Assembly: GCA_002683195.1 (NCBI GenBank)
Contig: NYSW01000079.1
Span: forward strand, 9,523-73,522
Reading direction: 5' to 3'
DNA: 64,000 nt
From: Phycisphaerae bacterium
GTDB taxonomy: Bacteria > Planctomycetota > Phycisphaerae > Phycisphaerales > SM1A02
Positions 50,135 through 59,300 of the stretch are shown piece by piece. Both the position numbers and the translations under genes were made by a program. The first letter of the stretch is position 1. The number at the start of each line of letters is the position of its first letter. The notes beneath the pieces are model-generated. The model did no database searches. It was not told the origin of the DNA and worked only from the letters and a program-made list of their open reading frames with translations.

Positions 50135-53100
50135 GTGCTGCATGCAGTGCACGGCGACGATGCTTTCCTCTTCTGGGGCGAACGAGTCGATCCGTCATTG
50201 ATCCCTCCTCCGACGAAGACCGCATCGGTCATTGAAGACGACCCGGAAAGCCTCGTCGTCTCCGATGACCACGCGGTCGAGGAAACGGAGCCTTCGGACG
50301 GTGGCACCGCGATCGCCACCACTCCGGCGCCCCCGCCGTCCACCGTCGTCCATCAACATCCCTTCGCGGTGAGCGGCGAGGAACTTGAAGTGGAACTGGC
50401 CGCGGTTCTCGAAGGTGCAGGTTTCCTTCAAGACGACGAACCCGAGGACGACGATCAGGCAACGAACACCTCGGGCGAACGCCGAGAGACCGAACTTCGG
50501 CTCGTCCTTCCGCACCGGCTTGATCTCCCTGACCTTCCAGCCCCCAGCGCCGCACTCGGTACCCGCCTGGGTTTCGAAGCGTTGGAACCCGAAGACCTTC
50601 GACCTCAGACCGTGGCGATTCCCGCGATCCGAGTTCCAGCGAATCAGGCGATCGATCTTCTGGCCACCTTTGGAACCACACCCCGGGACACCCTGCTCCT
50701 GGGGCATGACGTCCGCTTCTGGACCGAAGTCGGAACCTTCGCCACCGAACTGGTCGCCGACCAGCGATTCGTTCCCACCGCGGTCCAGGTCGAAGGGCAA
50801 CCTCTCCGAGCACGATGGGTTCCATGGCTCGCCGACGGCGAACTCGCCGATCCCTTGCGCGACCTCGCCATTTCGATGCCCCCGGTCGCGGCCTCGACCG
50901 AAAACTCATCGGCGCCGGATCGCTGGACGATCATCGAGTCCGCGTTGGAGACCCTGGTCGACGGACTCGTCCGACGAGTGCTGATTCGCGAGGACTTCGC
51001 CGATGCCCTCGACGGTCGGGATCCCATCGCCGATCGTCAGGTCGCCTGGCTCACCGGACTGCTTGCCGATGCCTCCGAAGTGCGGGCCCCGGCTGAAGTC
51101 GCGGTCGAAGTGATGCGAGGCGCCCGACACTGGCTGGGCGGCCTCATCGATCCTTCGGAAAATCGTGCCGTCCGATTGTGCCTCCAACTCGACGAACCTC
51201 TGGAGGGCGTGCTCGACGCGACCCCCGATCAGATCGAGAAGGCGAATTGGCCGTTGGGCTTCCACCTCCTGGTCACCGATGATCCTCCGATCATCGTCGA
51301 TGCATCCCAGATCTGGGCCGACGGCGGTGGAGGCAGACTCGCATCCATCGTCGGAGCGGAAGAAACCCCCGGCGACCTGCTGCTGGCGGAACTCGCCCGA
51401 GCCCAGCGAATCTGGCCGAGGCTGCAGGAGGCGCTCGAAGCCACGAACCCGACCGGACTGGATCTGAGCACCCCGGAAGCCCACGCTTTCCTTCAGGACA
51501 TCCGGCCCATCCTGCAGGAGGCCGGGGTCGAAGTCCTGGTGCCATCGTGGTGGGGTCAGGCGACGAGCCGCATCGGTGTTCGCCTCATGATCGAGCCACA
51601 TGGCGACGGCGAAAACGCGCCGGGCGTCGGTCTCTCCAGCCTCGTCGACTACGCCTGGGAAATCTCCATCGGGGATGAGAGCGTCGGCCTTGAGGAACTC
51701 CGAAGACTCGCAGAACAAGGCGTCCCGCTCATCCGCATCGGTGATCGATGGGTGGAGATTCGCGGCGAAGATTTCGAGAAGGCCAACTCGTTCCTCGGAA
51801 AGCACCCCGGCGGTGCCTCGACGCTCGGCGAAGTCCTCCGGCTCGCTGCGGGCGGTGATGACGGTGATGCACCGCCGATCACCGGAATCCGAACCGCCGG
51901 ATGGATTCGCGAACTCCTCGGCGAAGACGGTGAAGCCCCCGAGGACAGCGTTCGACCGATCAAGGTTCCAGAAGCATTCCAAGGCAAACTCCGCCCCTAC
52001 CAGGAGCGAGGCCTCGCCTGGCTTGCCTTCCTCGATCGCTTCGGCCTCGGCGGCTGCCTTGCAGACGACATGGGACTGGGCAAGACGATCCAGATGATCG
52101 CCCTGCTTCAGCACGAGCGTCAGGATCGTCCCGAGGGAACCGTTCGACCGACCCTGCTCGTCTGCCCGATGTCCGTCGCCGGCAACTGGCGGCGGGAACT
52201 CGAACGCTTCGCTCCCGAACTCCGAGTCCACATCCAACACGGTCCCGACCGCCCCGTGGGCGAAGGTTTCACCGAGAAGGCCTCCAACTGCGACGTGGTC
52301 GTCACCACCTACGCCCTGGTGAGCAGAGACCGCAACTGGATCGAATCCGTCGAATGGGAACGCCTGGTCCTCGACGAAGCCCAGCACGTGAAGAACCCGC
52401 CGACCAAGCAGGCCACTGCGATCCGTTCGATCAAGAGTCGACACCGAGTCGCACTGACCGGTACGCCGGTCGAGAACCGGCTCACCGAGCTCTGGTCGAT
52501 CATGGAATTCTGCCTCCCCGGTTTCCTCGGGCCCCAGGCCGAATTTCGAAGACGGTTCGCCATTCCGATCGAGCGACACCGGGATGAGGATCGGGGCGAA
52601 CGCCTCAAGCAGCTGGTCGGCCCGTTCGTGCTTCGGCGACTCAAGACCGACGACGGGGTCGCGGACGACCTTCCGCCGCTGGTCGAGAACCGGCAGCACG
52701 TCCCGCTCACGCCGGAACAGGCCCGCCTGTACGACACCGTGGTTCAGGACATGCTCCGACAGGTCGACGAAGCGACCGGAATGCGACGAAGAGGTCTCGT
52801 GCTCTCCGGTCTGGTCCGGCTCAAGCAGATCTGCAACCACCCGGCGCATTACCTCAAGGAGACGGACATCGCTCCGTCGGCGAACGAACGCCTGAGCCAG
52901 CGGTCGGGCAAGAGTGCCAGGTTGGTCGAACTGCTCGAGGAAGTGCTTGCCAATGGCGACCGCGCCCTGGTGTTCACGCAGTTCCGCCAGATGGGACACC
53001 TCCTCTCGACGATCCTGCGTCAGGAATTCGACATGGAGCCGCTCTTCCTGCACGGTGGCACTCCGCAGGGACGGCGAGATCAGATGATCGAACGCTTCCA

Positions 53101-53452
53101 GTCCGGCGATTCGTCACCGATCTTCCTGCTCTCCCTCAAGGCCGGCGGCGTGGGTGTGAACCTCACCAGCGCCAACCACGTGATTCACTTCGATCGCTGG
53201 TGGAATCCCGCGGTCGAAAACCAGGCGACCGACCGTGCCTTCCGCATCGGGCAGACCCGCACCGTCAACGTCCACAAGATGATCACCAATGGAACCCTCG
53301 AAGAGCGAATCGACCAGATGATCGAGCAGAAGACGGACCTCGCTCGCCGAATCATCGGTACCGGAGAGTCATGGCTCACCGAACTCGACTCTGATCGGCT
53401 TCGTGACGTACTCACGCTGCGAGAGAACTCGCTTGACGAGGAGGCTGGATGA
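50135..53452 (+). CDS. SNF2-family helicase with N-terminal DUF3670-like region
   Basis: The protein (about 1105 residues if it starts at GTG 50135; the open frame runs back into the tRNA) begins IVLHAVHGDDAFLFWGER, as HepA-type helicases often do. The N-terminal half includes LVPSWWGQATSRIGVRLMIEPHGDG and WVEIRGEDFEKANSFLGK, the SNF2-associated DUF3670 region. The motor follows with DDMGLGKTIQMIALL (Walker Lys650), DEAQHVKN (747-750), HRVALTGTPVENRLTELWSIMEFC, FLLSLKAGGVGVNLTSANHVIHFDRWWNPAVENQATDRAFRIGQT. It remodels DNA-protein complexes using ATP. It overlaps a SWIM protein gene, its standard partner. No strong ribosome site is seen before the start. Confidence 0.92.
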   Translation: MLHAVHGDDAFLFWGERVDPSLIPPPTKTASVIEDDPESLVVSDDHAVEETEPSDGGTAIATTPAPPPSTVVHQHPFAVSGEELEVELAAVLEGAGFLQDDEPEDDDQATNTSGERRETELRLVLPHRLDLPDLPAPSAALGTRLGFEALEPEDLRPQTVAIPAIRVPANQAIDLLATFGTTPRDTLLLGHDVRFWTEVGTFATELVADQRFVPTAVQVEGQPLRARWVPWLADGELADPLRDLAISMPPVAASTENSSAPDRWTIIESALETLVDGLVRRVLIREDFADALDGRDPIADRQVAWLTGLLADASEVRAPAEVAVEVMRGARHWLGGLIDPSENRAVRLCLQLDEPLEGVLDATPDQIEKANWPLGFHLLVTDDPPIIVDASQIWADGGGGRLASIVGAEETPGDLLLAELARAQRIWPRLQEALEATNPTGLDLSTPEAHAFLQDIRPILQEAGVEVLVPSWWGQATSRIGVRLMIEPHGDGENAPGVGLSSLVDYAWEISIGDESVGLEELRRLAEQGVPLIRIGDRWVEIRGEDFEKANSFLGKHPGGASTLGEVLRLAAGGDDGDAPPITGIRTAGWIRELLGEDGEAPEDSVRPIKVPEAFQGKLRPYQERGLAWLAFLDRFGLGGCLADDMGLGKTIQMIALLQHERQDRPEGTVRPTLLVCPMSVAGNWRRELERFAPELRVHIQHGPDRPVGEGFTEKASNCDVVVTTYALVSRDRNWIESVEWERLVLDEAQHVKNPPTKQATAIRSIKSRHRVALTGTPVENRLTELWSIMEFCLPGFLGPQAEFRRRFAIPIERHRDEDRGERLKQLVGPFVLRRLKTDDGVADDLPPLVENRQHVPLTPEQARLYDTVVQDMLRQVDEATGMRRRGLVLSGLVRLKQICNHPAHYLKETDIAPSANERLSQRSGKSARLVELLEEVLANGDRALVFTQFRQMGHLLSTILRQEFDMEPLFLHGGTPQGRRDQMIERFQSGDSSPIFLLSLKAGGVGVNLTSANHVIHFDRWWNPAVENQATDRAFRIGQTRTVNVHKMITNGTLEERIDQMIEQKTDLARRIIGTGESWLTELDSDRLRDVLTLRENSLDEEAG

Positions 53453-54369
53453 TCACCAAGAACGACGAAGGCTTCAAGCGCCGGCCGGATACGCCGCGAC
53501 GAGTCCGAAACGGTGTTCGCCTCCGCCGGAAGGAAGGCGACGTCGAGTTCGCATGGCCCGCCGGTGCCTGGCTCACTCGGATGCTGCGGGACGTCGATGA
53601 GACCAGCCGGAATGAAGGACTCGAGTTCGCCCGCAAGGGGCAGACCTCACTCCTGGAGATCGAACCCGGACGAATCGTGGGAGAAGTCCAGGACATCGAT
53701 CCTCGTCCCCATCGAATTCGAATCGAGTTCAATCCGATCGGCCGGGACGATTGGAAGAAGGTCGTGGACTCCATGGCGAAGGAGGCCCGTTACGCGGCCA
53801 AACTCGTCTCTGGAGACGTGTCTCCCGAAATCGCCGAACCCTTCGCTGCGGCCGGGATCGCCCTGCTGCCCGAAGAGGAGACCATCTCGATCCAGTGTGG
53901 TTGCGGCCGCGAAGGCTGTCGACACCTTGCCACTCTCGCCTACCTGACGGCGGAGCGGATGGAACAGGACCCACTTCTGGTCCTGACCCTGAGAGGCCTG
54001 TACGGGCCTCGCTTCCTCGAACGACTTCAGGAGGCACGACTGGTCGCCACCAGTGGCGTCAGTCGAGCGCACCCCGTACCCCTCGCCGCCGCCAGAGTCC
54101 GAGACTCCGTCGGCTCCGAGAACGGACTCGAATCCTTCTGGTCGACCGGGCCGGGCCTGGAGGCCTTTCGCCGAGATCGACGAGGCGAGCATCTTCCCCA
54201 TGCCCTTCTGAGAAGACTCGGCGCCGCCCCGATGGAGGGAAGATTTCCGTTCGTGGGTCTTCTCGCGAGCATCTATGACGACGTGGCCATGGAGACTCGC
54301 CGTCGGCTCGAAGCCCTCGACGATGCCGCGCTGGCCGCGCCTCCCTCACCTCCGCCGTCGGAAGACTGA
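53449..54369 (+). CDS. SWIM zinc-finger protein partnered with SNF2 helicase
   Basis: The 306-residue protein has a SWIM zinc finger: ISIQCGCGREGCRHLATLAYLTAERMEQDPLLVLTLRGL, with Cys150, Cys152, Cys157 and His159 as CxC...CxH ligands. The preceding region (GDDVEFAWPAGAWLTRMLRDVDETSRNEGLEFARKGQTSLLEIEPGRIVGEV-like sequence from residue 30) matches proteins paired with SNF2 helicases in many bacteria. ATG at 53449 overlaps the helicase stop (ATGA), so the two are co-translated. The zinc finger probably binds DNA and directs the motor. The C-terminal 100 residues are poorly conserved. Confidence 0.9.
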   Translation: MITKNDEGFKRRPDTPRRVRNGVRLRRKEGDVEFAWPAGAWLTRMLRDVDETSRNEGLEFARKGQTSLLEIEPGRIVGEVQDIDPRPHRIRIEFNPIGRDDWKKVVDSMAKEARYAAKLVSGDVSPEIAEPFAAAGIALLPEEETISIQCGCGREGCRHLATLAYLTAERMEQDPLLVLTLRGLYGPRFLERLQEARLVATSGVSRAHPVPLAAARVRDSVGSENGLESFWSTGPGLEAFRRDRRGEHLPHALLRRLGAAPMEGRFPFVGLLASIYDDVAMETRRRLEALDDAALAAPPSPPPSED

Positions 54370-54417
54370 GTCCGCCAACCGTCAGGCCCGCCGTTTCTGG
54401 ACCGACCACCGATTCAT

Positions 54418-55824
54418 TCACTTCGCCGTGAGGGGCGTCGGCATCGGCGCGTTGATACCGGCCCGCCAGCCGCGGAGCGCACCCAGAAGTCGATCCCGGA
54501 TCCGGGGACGAACCGATGCGAGATCCACCTTCTCACCCGGGTCGGCCTTCAGGTTGTAGAGGGCCACTTCGCCGTCTTCGAACCACTCGATCAGCTTCCA
54601 GCGACCATCTCGAATCGCACCCGAGGGAGTGGTTCGAAACCCGCGGGCGGGTTCGCGGCTCTCCGGATCGTATCCCTCGAGATAGACCGGGAAATGCCAG
54701 AACAGTGGGCCGCGTTCGAAAGGAACGTCGGGTGCTTCGACCAACGGGCGGAGCGACTTCGCATCGATGATCCGATCCGCCGGGGGTTGCAGACCCGCCA
54801 GATCGAGAAGGGTGGGATACAGATCGAACGCTTGAACCGGCATCGGTTCCTCGCGGGGTGCAACCCCGGGCACCCGAACGTACATCGGCGTGCGAATCCC
54901 ACCTTCGTACAGCATCCCTTTGCCTCCCCTCCACGGCGACATCTCGGTCACTGGCTGCAACCCTCCGTTGTCGCTCACGAAGCACACCACCGTCTCCGAC
55001 GGATCGATCGCCGCCAGAACCTCTGCGATCGCCATGTCGGTCCGCTCGACCATCACCGCATAACGGGCCTTTCGGATCGAGAGCTCGGGATGCCGCGCAC
55101 GCATGGCGTCAATCGCCGCCTCGGGCGCCTGAATCGGCGTGTGAACGGCGAAGGGCGCGTAGACCACGAACCACGGTCGCTGGTCGACGTCTGATTCAAA
55201 ACCGCGAATCATCGACGCCGTCTCCCGACCCAGTCGATCGACGAGGTACTCATCCTCGGGGCCATCGGTCAAGGCGGGATTCCGATACGGCGGTTGGTAG
55301 GACTTCGGATGCCCGGCCCCCGAACCTCCTACATTCAGATCGAACCCCTGACTCAAAGGATCGAGGCCGAGGTGCCATTTGCCGATGAAGCCGGTCTGAT
55401 ATCCGGCTCCTCGGAGGGCTTCCGCGATGGTGAATTCATCGTCATCGATGACCCTCTTGTTCGTCGGCGGTTCCACCCGTCGGTTCGCCGGCTTGCCCCG
55501 CTTCGGTGATCCGACCGTGTGGACACCAGTTCGGGATCCGTGCCGACCGGTCATGATCGCCGCTCGACTCGGCGCACAATTCGCCGCATTGCACGAGGCG
55601 TTGGTGAACCGGATCGAATCGGCGGCGAGCGCATCAAGGGTCGGAGTCAGGTGTCGATCATGACCTTCGGCGCCGAGATCACGACACCCCAGATCGTCCA
55701 CCACGATCAGGAGAATGTCCGGCCCACGATCGTCGGTGGCCTCGTTCCCGGCCGGGGCTTCCAACGTGCCCAGCGCGGTCATGGCTGCCGTCACCGTCAT
55801 CATCCGCCTGAAGAAACGATTCAA
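54418..55824 (-). CDS. Cys-type arylsulfatase (S1 family)
   Basis: The 468-residue secreted sulfatase starts at TTG 55824, with GGAGG four to five bases upstream and a signal peptide ending near APA-GNE. The active-site motif is NCAPSRAAIMTGR, so Cys83 in Cys-x-Pro-x-Arg must be converted to formylglycine. DILLIVVDDLGCRDLGAEG gives the metal Asp pair, IGKWHLGLD and VYAPFAVHTPIQAP supply further active-site residues, and VSDNGGLQP is the late metal site. It removes sulfate from an unknown ester, probably a polysaccharide. Start overlaps the DUF4174 gene stop. A complete formylglycine-generating enzyme is encoded at 13343-14539. Confidence 0.95.
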   Translation of the reverse strand: MNRFFRRMMTVTAAMTALGTLEAPAGNEATDDRGPDILLIVVDDLGCRDLGAEGHDRHLTPTLDALAADSIRFTNASCNAANCAPSRAAIMTGRHGSRTGVHTVGSPKRGKPANRRVEPPTNKRVIDDDEFTIAEALRGAGYQTGFIGKWHLGLDPLSQGFDLNVGGSGAGHPKSYQPPYRNPALTDGPEDEYLVDRLGRETASMIRGFESDVDQRPWFVVYAPFAVHTPIQAPEAAIDAMRARHPELSIRKARYAVMVERTDMAIAEVLAAIDPSETVVCFVSDNGGLQPVTEMSPWRGGKGMLYEGGIRTPMYVRVPGVAPREEPMPVQAFDLYPTLLDLAGLQPPADRIIDAKSLRPLVEAPDVPFERGPLFWHFPVYLEGYDPESREPARGFRTTPSGAIRDGRWKLIEWFEDGEVALYNLKADPGEKVDLASVRPRIRDRLLGALRGWRAGINAPMPTPLTAK

Positions 55825-56363
55825 TTCGCCTCCTCCGACATTTCACGACGTCTCATGGGCATCGAATCCACGAGGTCGAAGATCGTCGAAATGGAAACGG
55901 TCCGAGTCCAGCGTTCCTTCACGCCCCCATCCTTGCCGACCAGAGCGACCTGAATGCCGACGTCGGGGATCCCGAGATCGAATCGGTCGGAGAGCGCGGC
56001 CGCGACTCCGGATCCAAAACTCGGTCCGACGGGACCTCCGTCGATGAAACGTTCGACCTCGACCCCGCCCCGACTCGAGAGCAGCACGAGATGAAGGTCG
56101 CGTTCCTGCCAACCGGCCCACTCCTTACTCACCAGGGTCGCCTGCTCGACGAGGGCCGTCTCCTGCTCGCTCCAGACCAGAAGCACCCGCGACTGCCGCC
56201 GCCAGGAACGAGCCAGCCCCGCCGCGGTCGCTACGTCCTGCTCGGTCATGGCCACCTCCATGGCCCCCATCGGTGGGGACGGACTCTTTCCATCGATACC
56301 ACATCCGACCATGAGCGATGCGATCATCGCCGCCATCATCCCGGGCATGATGCTCCGGCTCAC
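55821..56363 (-). CDS. DUF4174 lipoprotein
   Basis: The 180-residue lipoprotein (signal ending MVGC) carries a DUF4174 domain: RVLLVWSEQETALVEQATLVSKEWAGWQERDLHLVLL and, near the C-terminus, VALVGKDGGVKERW with DLVDSMPMRRREM, the family hallmark. Function is unknown; the fold is thioredoxin-like in related proteins, but no active-site Cys pair is visible here. The start is GTG at 56363, overlapping the stop of the tricorn gene, and its stop overlaps the sulfatase start. That makes a three-gene unit read without gaps. Confidence 0.85.
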   Translation of the reverse strand: MSRSIMPGMMAAMIASLMVGCGIDGKSPSPPMGAMEVAMTEQDVATAAGLARSWRRQSRVLLVWSEQETALVEQATLVSKEWAGWQERDLHLVLLSSRGGVEVERFIDGGPVGPSFGSGVAAALSDRFDLGIPDVGIQVALVGKDGGVKERWTRTVSISTIFDLVDSMPMRRREMSEEAN

Positions 56364-59300
56364 GAATCTTCCGCATCGATTCGGCGGAGCAGATCCTCGA
56401 CCGCGGCCCTCAATTGAAGGTCTTCATCGGCCGCCTCCGATTCCGGTGTCTGTTCCACCAGAATGTCAGGCATCGCACCGTTGTTCTCCATGTCGGTGCC
56501 GTCGGGCAGGTACCAGCCTCGGAAGGGCAGCCGCACGGAAGTGCCGTCGATGAGCGACGTACCACCGGTTGAAATCACGCTGCCGTGAGTCTGCTGGCCG
56601 ACCAGGGTTCCGCGACCGAAGGTCTTGAACGCATGGGAGATGATCTCCGCGTTGGAATAACTCTTCTCGTTGCAGAGCATGTTGATGGGCAGGTCATACC
56701 GCTGGATGAAGAGCCGGTCCTGTGGATAGCCATCGGTGATCGACGAATCCGCGCCACGCGGCACGGTGTAGGCGTGCGGGCGAGTCATGATCGAGGCGAG
56801 CAGACGGTCGGTCGTCCATCCTCCCCCGTTGTCGCGAACATCGATCAGAAGTCCCTCACGCCCATCCGCCGCAGCGAAGATGTCGCGTTCGAACTCATCC
56901 AGCGACGGCTGGTTCATCCCTCGAATGTGCGCGTAGCCGAGGCGGCCACCAGACCATTCCTCCACCAGTGCCATGCGTCGTCGCTGAGTGTCCCGGTAGA
57001 CCAGCATCGACTCGGCGCCTCGCGAATTGGGTTCGAGCAGAAGATCGAGTTCGAATGATTCCCCGGCATCATCAGTTCGACGAACGCTGACCACCGTCTC
57101 CTTGCCCACTCGGCCACGAAGTCGGGACGAGAGGGTCTCCGGCGGGGAAGACTGCAGATCGAAGGGTTCCAGTTCGATCCCCGTGATCACATCTCCCACC
57201 TCGAGCGGCGTATCCGAGGATTCACCCGGTCCGTCGGGTACCAGCATGTCCACGCGATAGCCCGCCTCCGTCGGCTCGACTCGCACGCCGAGCCTCCCGA
57301 TCGATTCACGGAGATCCATCGATTCACTCGGGGCTCGAATGCCCATGTGACTCGCGCTGAGCTCTCCCAGAAGCCGATTGCCGACCCAGTTGAACTCGTC
57401 GGCGGTCCGCGTCTTTCGGGCGAGTTCGTGGTACCGCTCGGTGATGGCAGGCCAGTCGAGGCCCTTCATCTCCGGGTGGTAGAACAATGATCCCATGATG
57501 CCCGCGGCTTCGAGGAACTTCTCACTGGATTGATCTTCGAGATCGATCCGGATCTTCTGCGAAACGGGATACCTGGTGGCCTTGCCGCCAGGCAGCGCCA
57601 GAACCTGCGCCCGCCCACTCGAAACCGCGACCAGCCCGGTGCCCTTGAGATTCAAGCCCTGCATGGAGGTGGTGTCGTCGATTCGCTTGCGTTCCCGACC
57701 ATTCCAACCGATCGAATAGAGACCCGAAGCACCGGGTGCACCGGTCGAATAGTTGAACAGGACGGTGTTTCCCGCCGGCATGAGCTCGAGGGATGAGGAG
57801 GATCCGGGGAGATTGGTCACCTGCCGAAGCCGTCGGTACGCCGTCTCAAGATCGTCGGCGGTGAACGGCGGATCATCGACCTCGCCTTTTTCTTCGTCTT
57901 CGTCGGCGTTCTCATCGGCGGCTTCGTCATCAACCTCGTCACCGGGTGCTCGTCGGGCCTCCAGTTCCTTGCGGACCGCATCGGGGTCCAAAGGCTTTCT
58001 CGCCTTTGCGGCCTTTGCCTGTTCCTCGAAGTACGCCTCGAGTTCGGGCTCGGCGAGCTTCTCGAGTTTTCGGTCGAGGAAGACCAGATACGCGTCGTAT
58101 TCCTCGTCGTTTCGTTCACTCGAGAAGGCCAGGATCCGACCGTCGCCGGAGAATCTCGCGTTTCCGTCGTTGTCCGGATGCCGCGTGATGTTCACCGGCT
58201 CGGACGAACCGTCGACCGGAACCAGGAACACATCCCCGTTGAAATCGAGATCCGACTGTGAAAAGACCATCCACTCGGAATCCGGGCTCCACTGGAAGTC
58301 GACGCCGGAATCCCAACCTGCTCGAATCAATCGATCTTCGGAGGTGGCGAGATCACGAACCACGATGTCACCCAGTTCCTGGATGAACCCCAGGGAGAAC
58401 CCATCCGGAGACGGGCGGGGCATGCGGGTGTCCACCGCCTCTTCGATCATGGGCGAGATGACGAAGCTGATGGCATCCGCCCAGCGAGCCGGATCAAGCG
58501 ACTCGTCCTTTTCCTCGGGCTCTTCAGCGTCCTCGTCCTCGTCGTCCTTCTCCACCTCTTCCTGGTCCGGGCTCACCGCGGAATCATCCGCGTCGCCGTC
58601 CGATTCCACCGAAGCCGCATCGTCGTCGATCGCTTCAGTGGTCTCCGGATCCTTGGTTTCCTCCGCGGCGTTTTCATTCTCTTCGTCGTCCGCCTCTTCT
58701 TCCGGCTCCGGCTCGGATTCCGGCTCGGGCGGTGACATCCGCTCGGTGTAGTCCGAACGAATTTCATCCCGAGTCCGGTCGACGACCGCGGACATGATCC
58801 TCGATCGACCTCCGAGGATCTCGGTGAAGTAGAGGGTCGTGCCGTCCGGACTCCAGGCGATCTCCGACTCGCGACCGTGAGTCGTGGTCACGCGTCGGGT
58901 CGGTGCGTCGTCGGCGGTGCCTCGAATCAGGATCTCGCCGTAGGCGACCACCGCGATCGACTTTCCATCGGGGTTCAATGCGGCTTCGCTCACCCGATTC
59001 GAGATGTCCAGGATCTCCCGGTCATCCATCGCGTCTTCGGGGGCCTGAAGGAGAATCGGCCTCGGCACCGGATCGGCGTCGTTCAGGTCGAGTCCGTAGA
59101 GGGTGTCCCATCGGTGAAGAACGACTCGACGACCATCGGGGGTCGAATCGAAGGAGGCGATGTCGATGTCTTCGAAATCGGTCAGGGCTTCCGTCGTGTC
59201 GGCGGCAAGGTCGGTTCGATGGATGTTGTGCGTGTCGTTTTGTCGATCCGAGAGGTAGAGAACGGCATCATTCCCCGCCCACCGGGCCGCCATGTCATTG

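Noticed and set aside
50906..53053. Minus-strand open frame of 715 codons
   Set aside because: It is the antisense shadow of the SNF2 helicase gene, which has all motor motifs on the plus strand.
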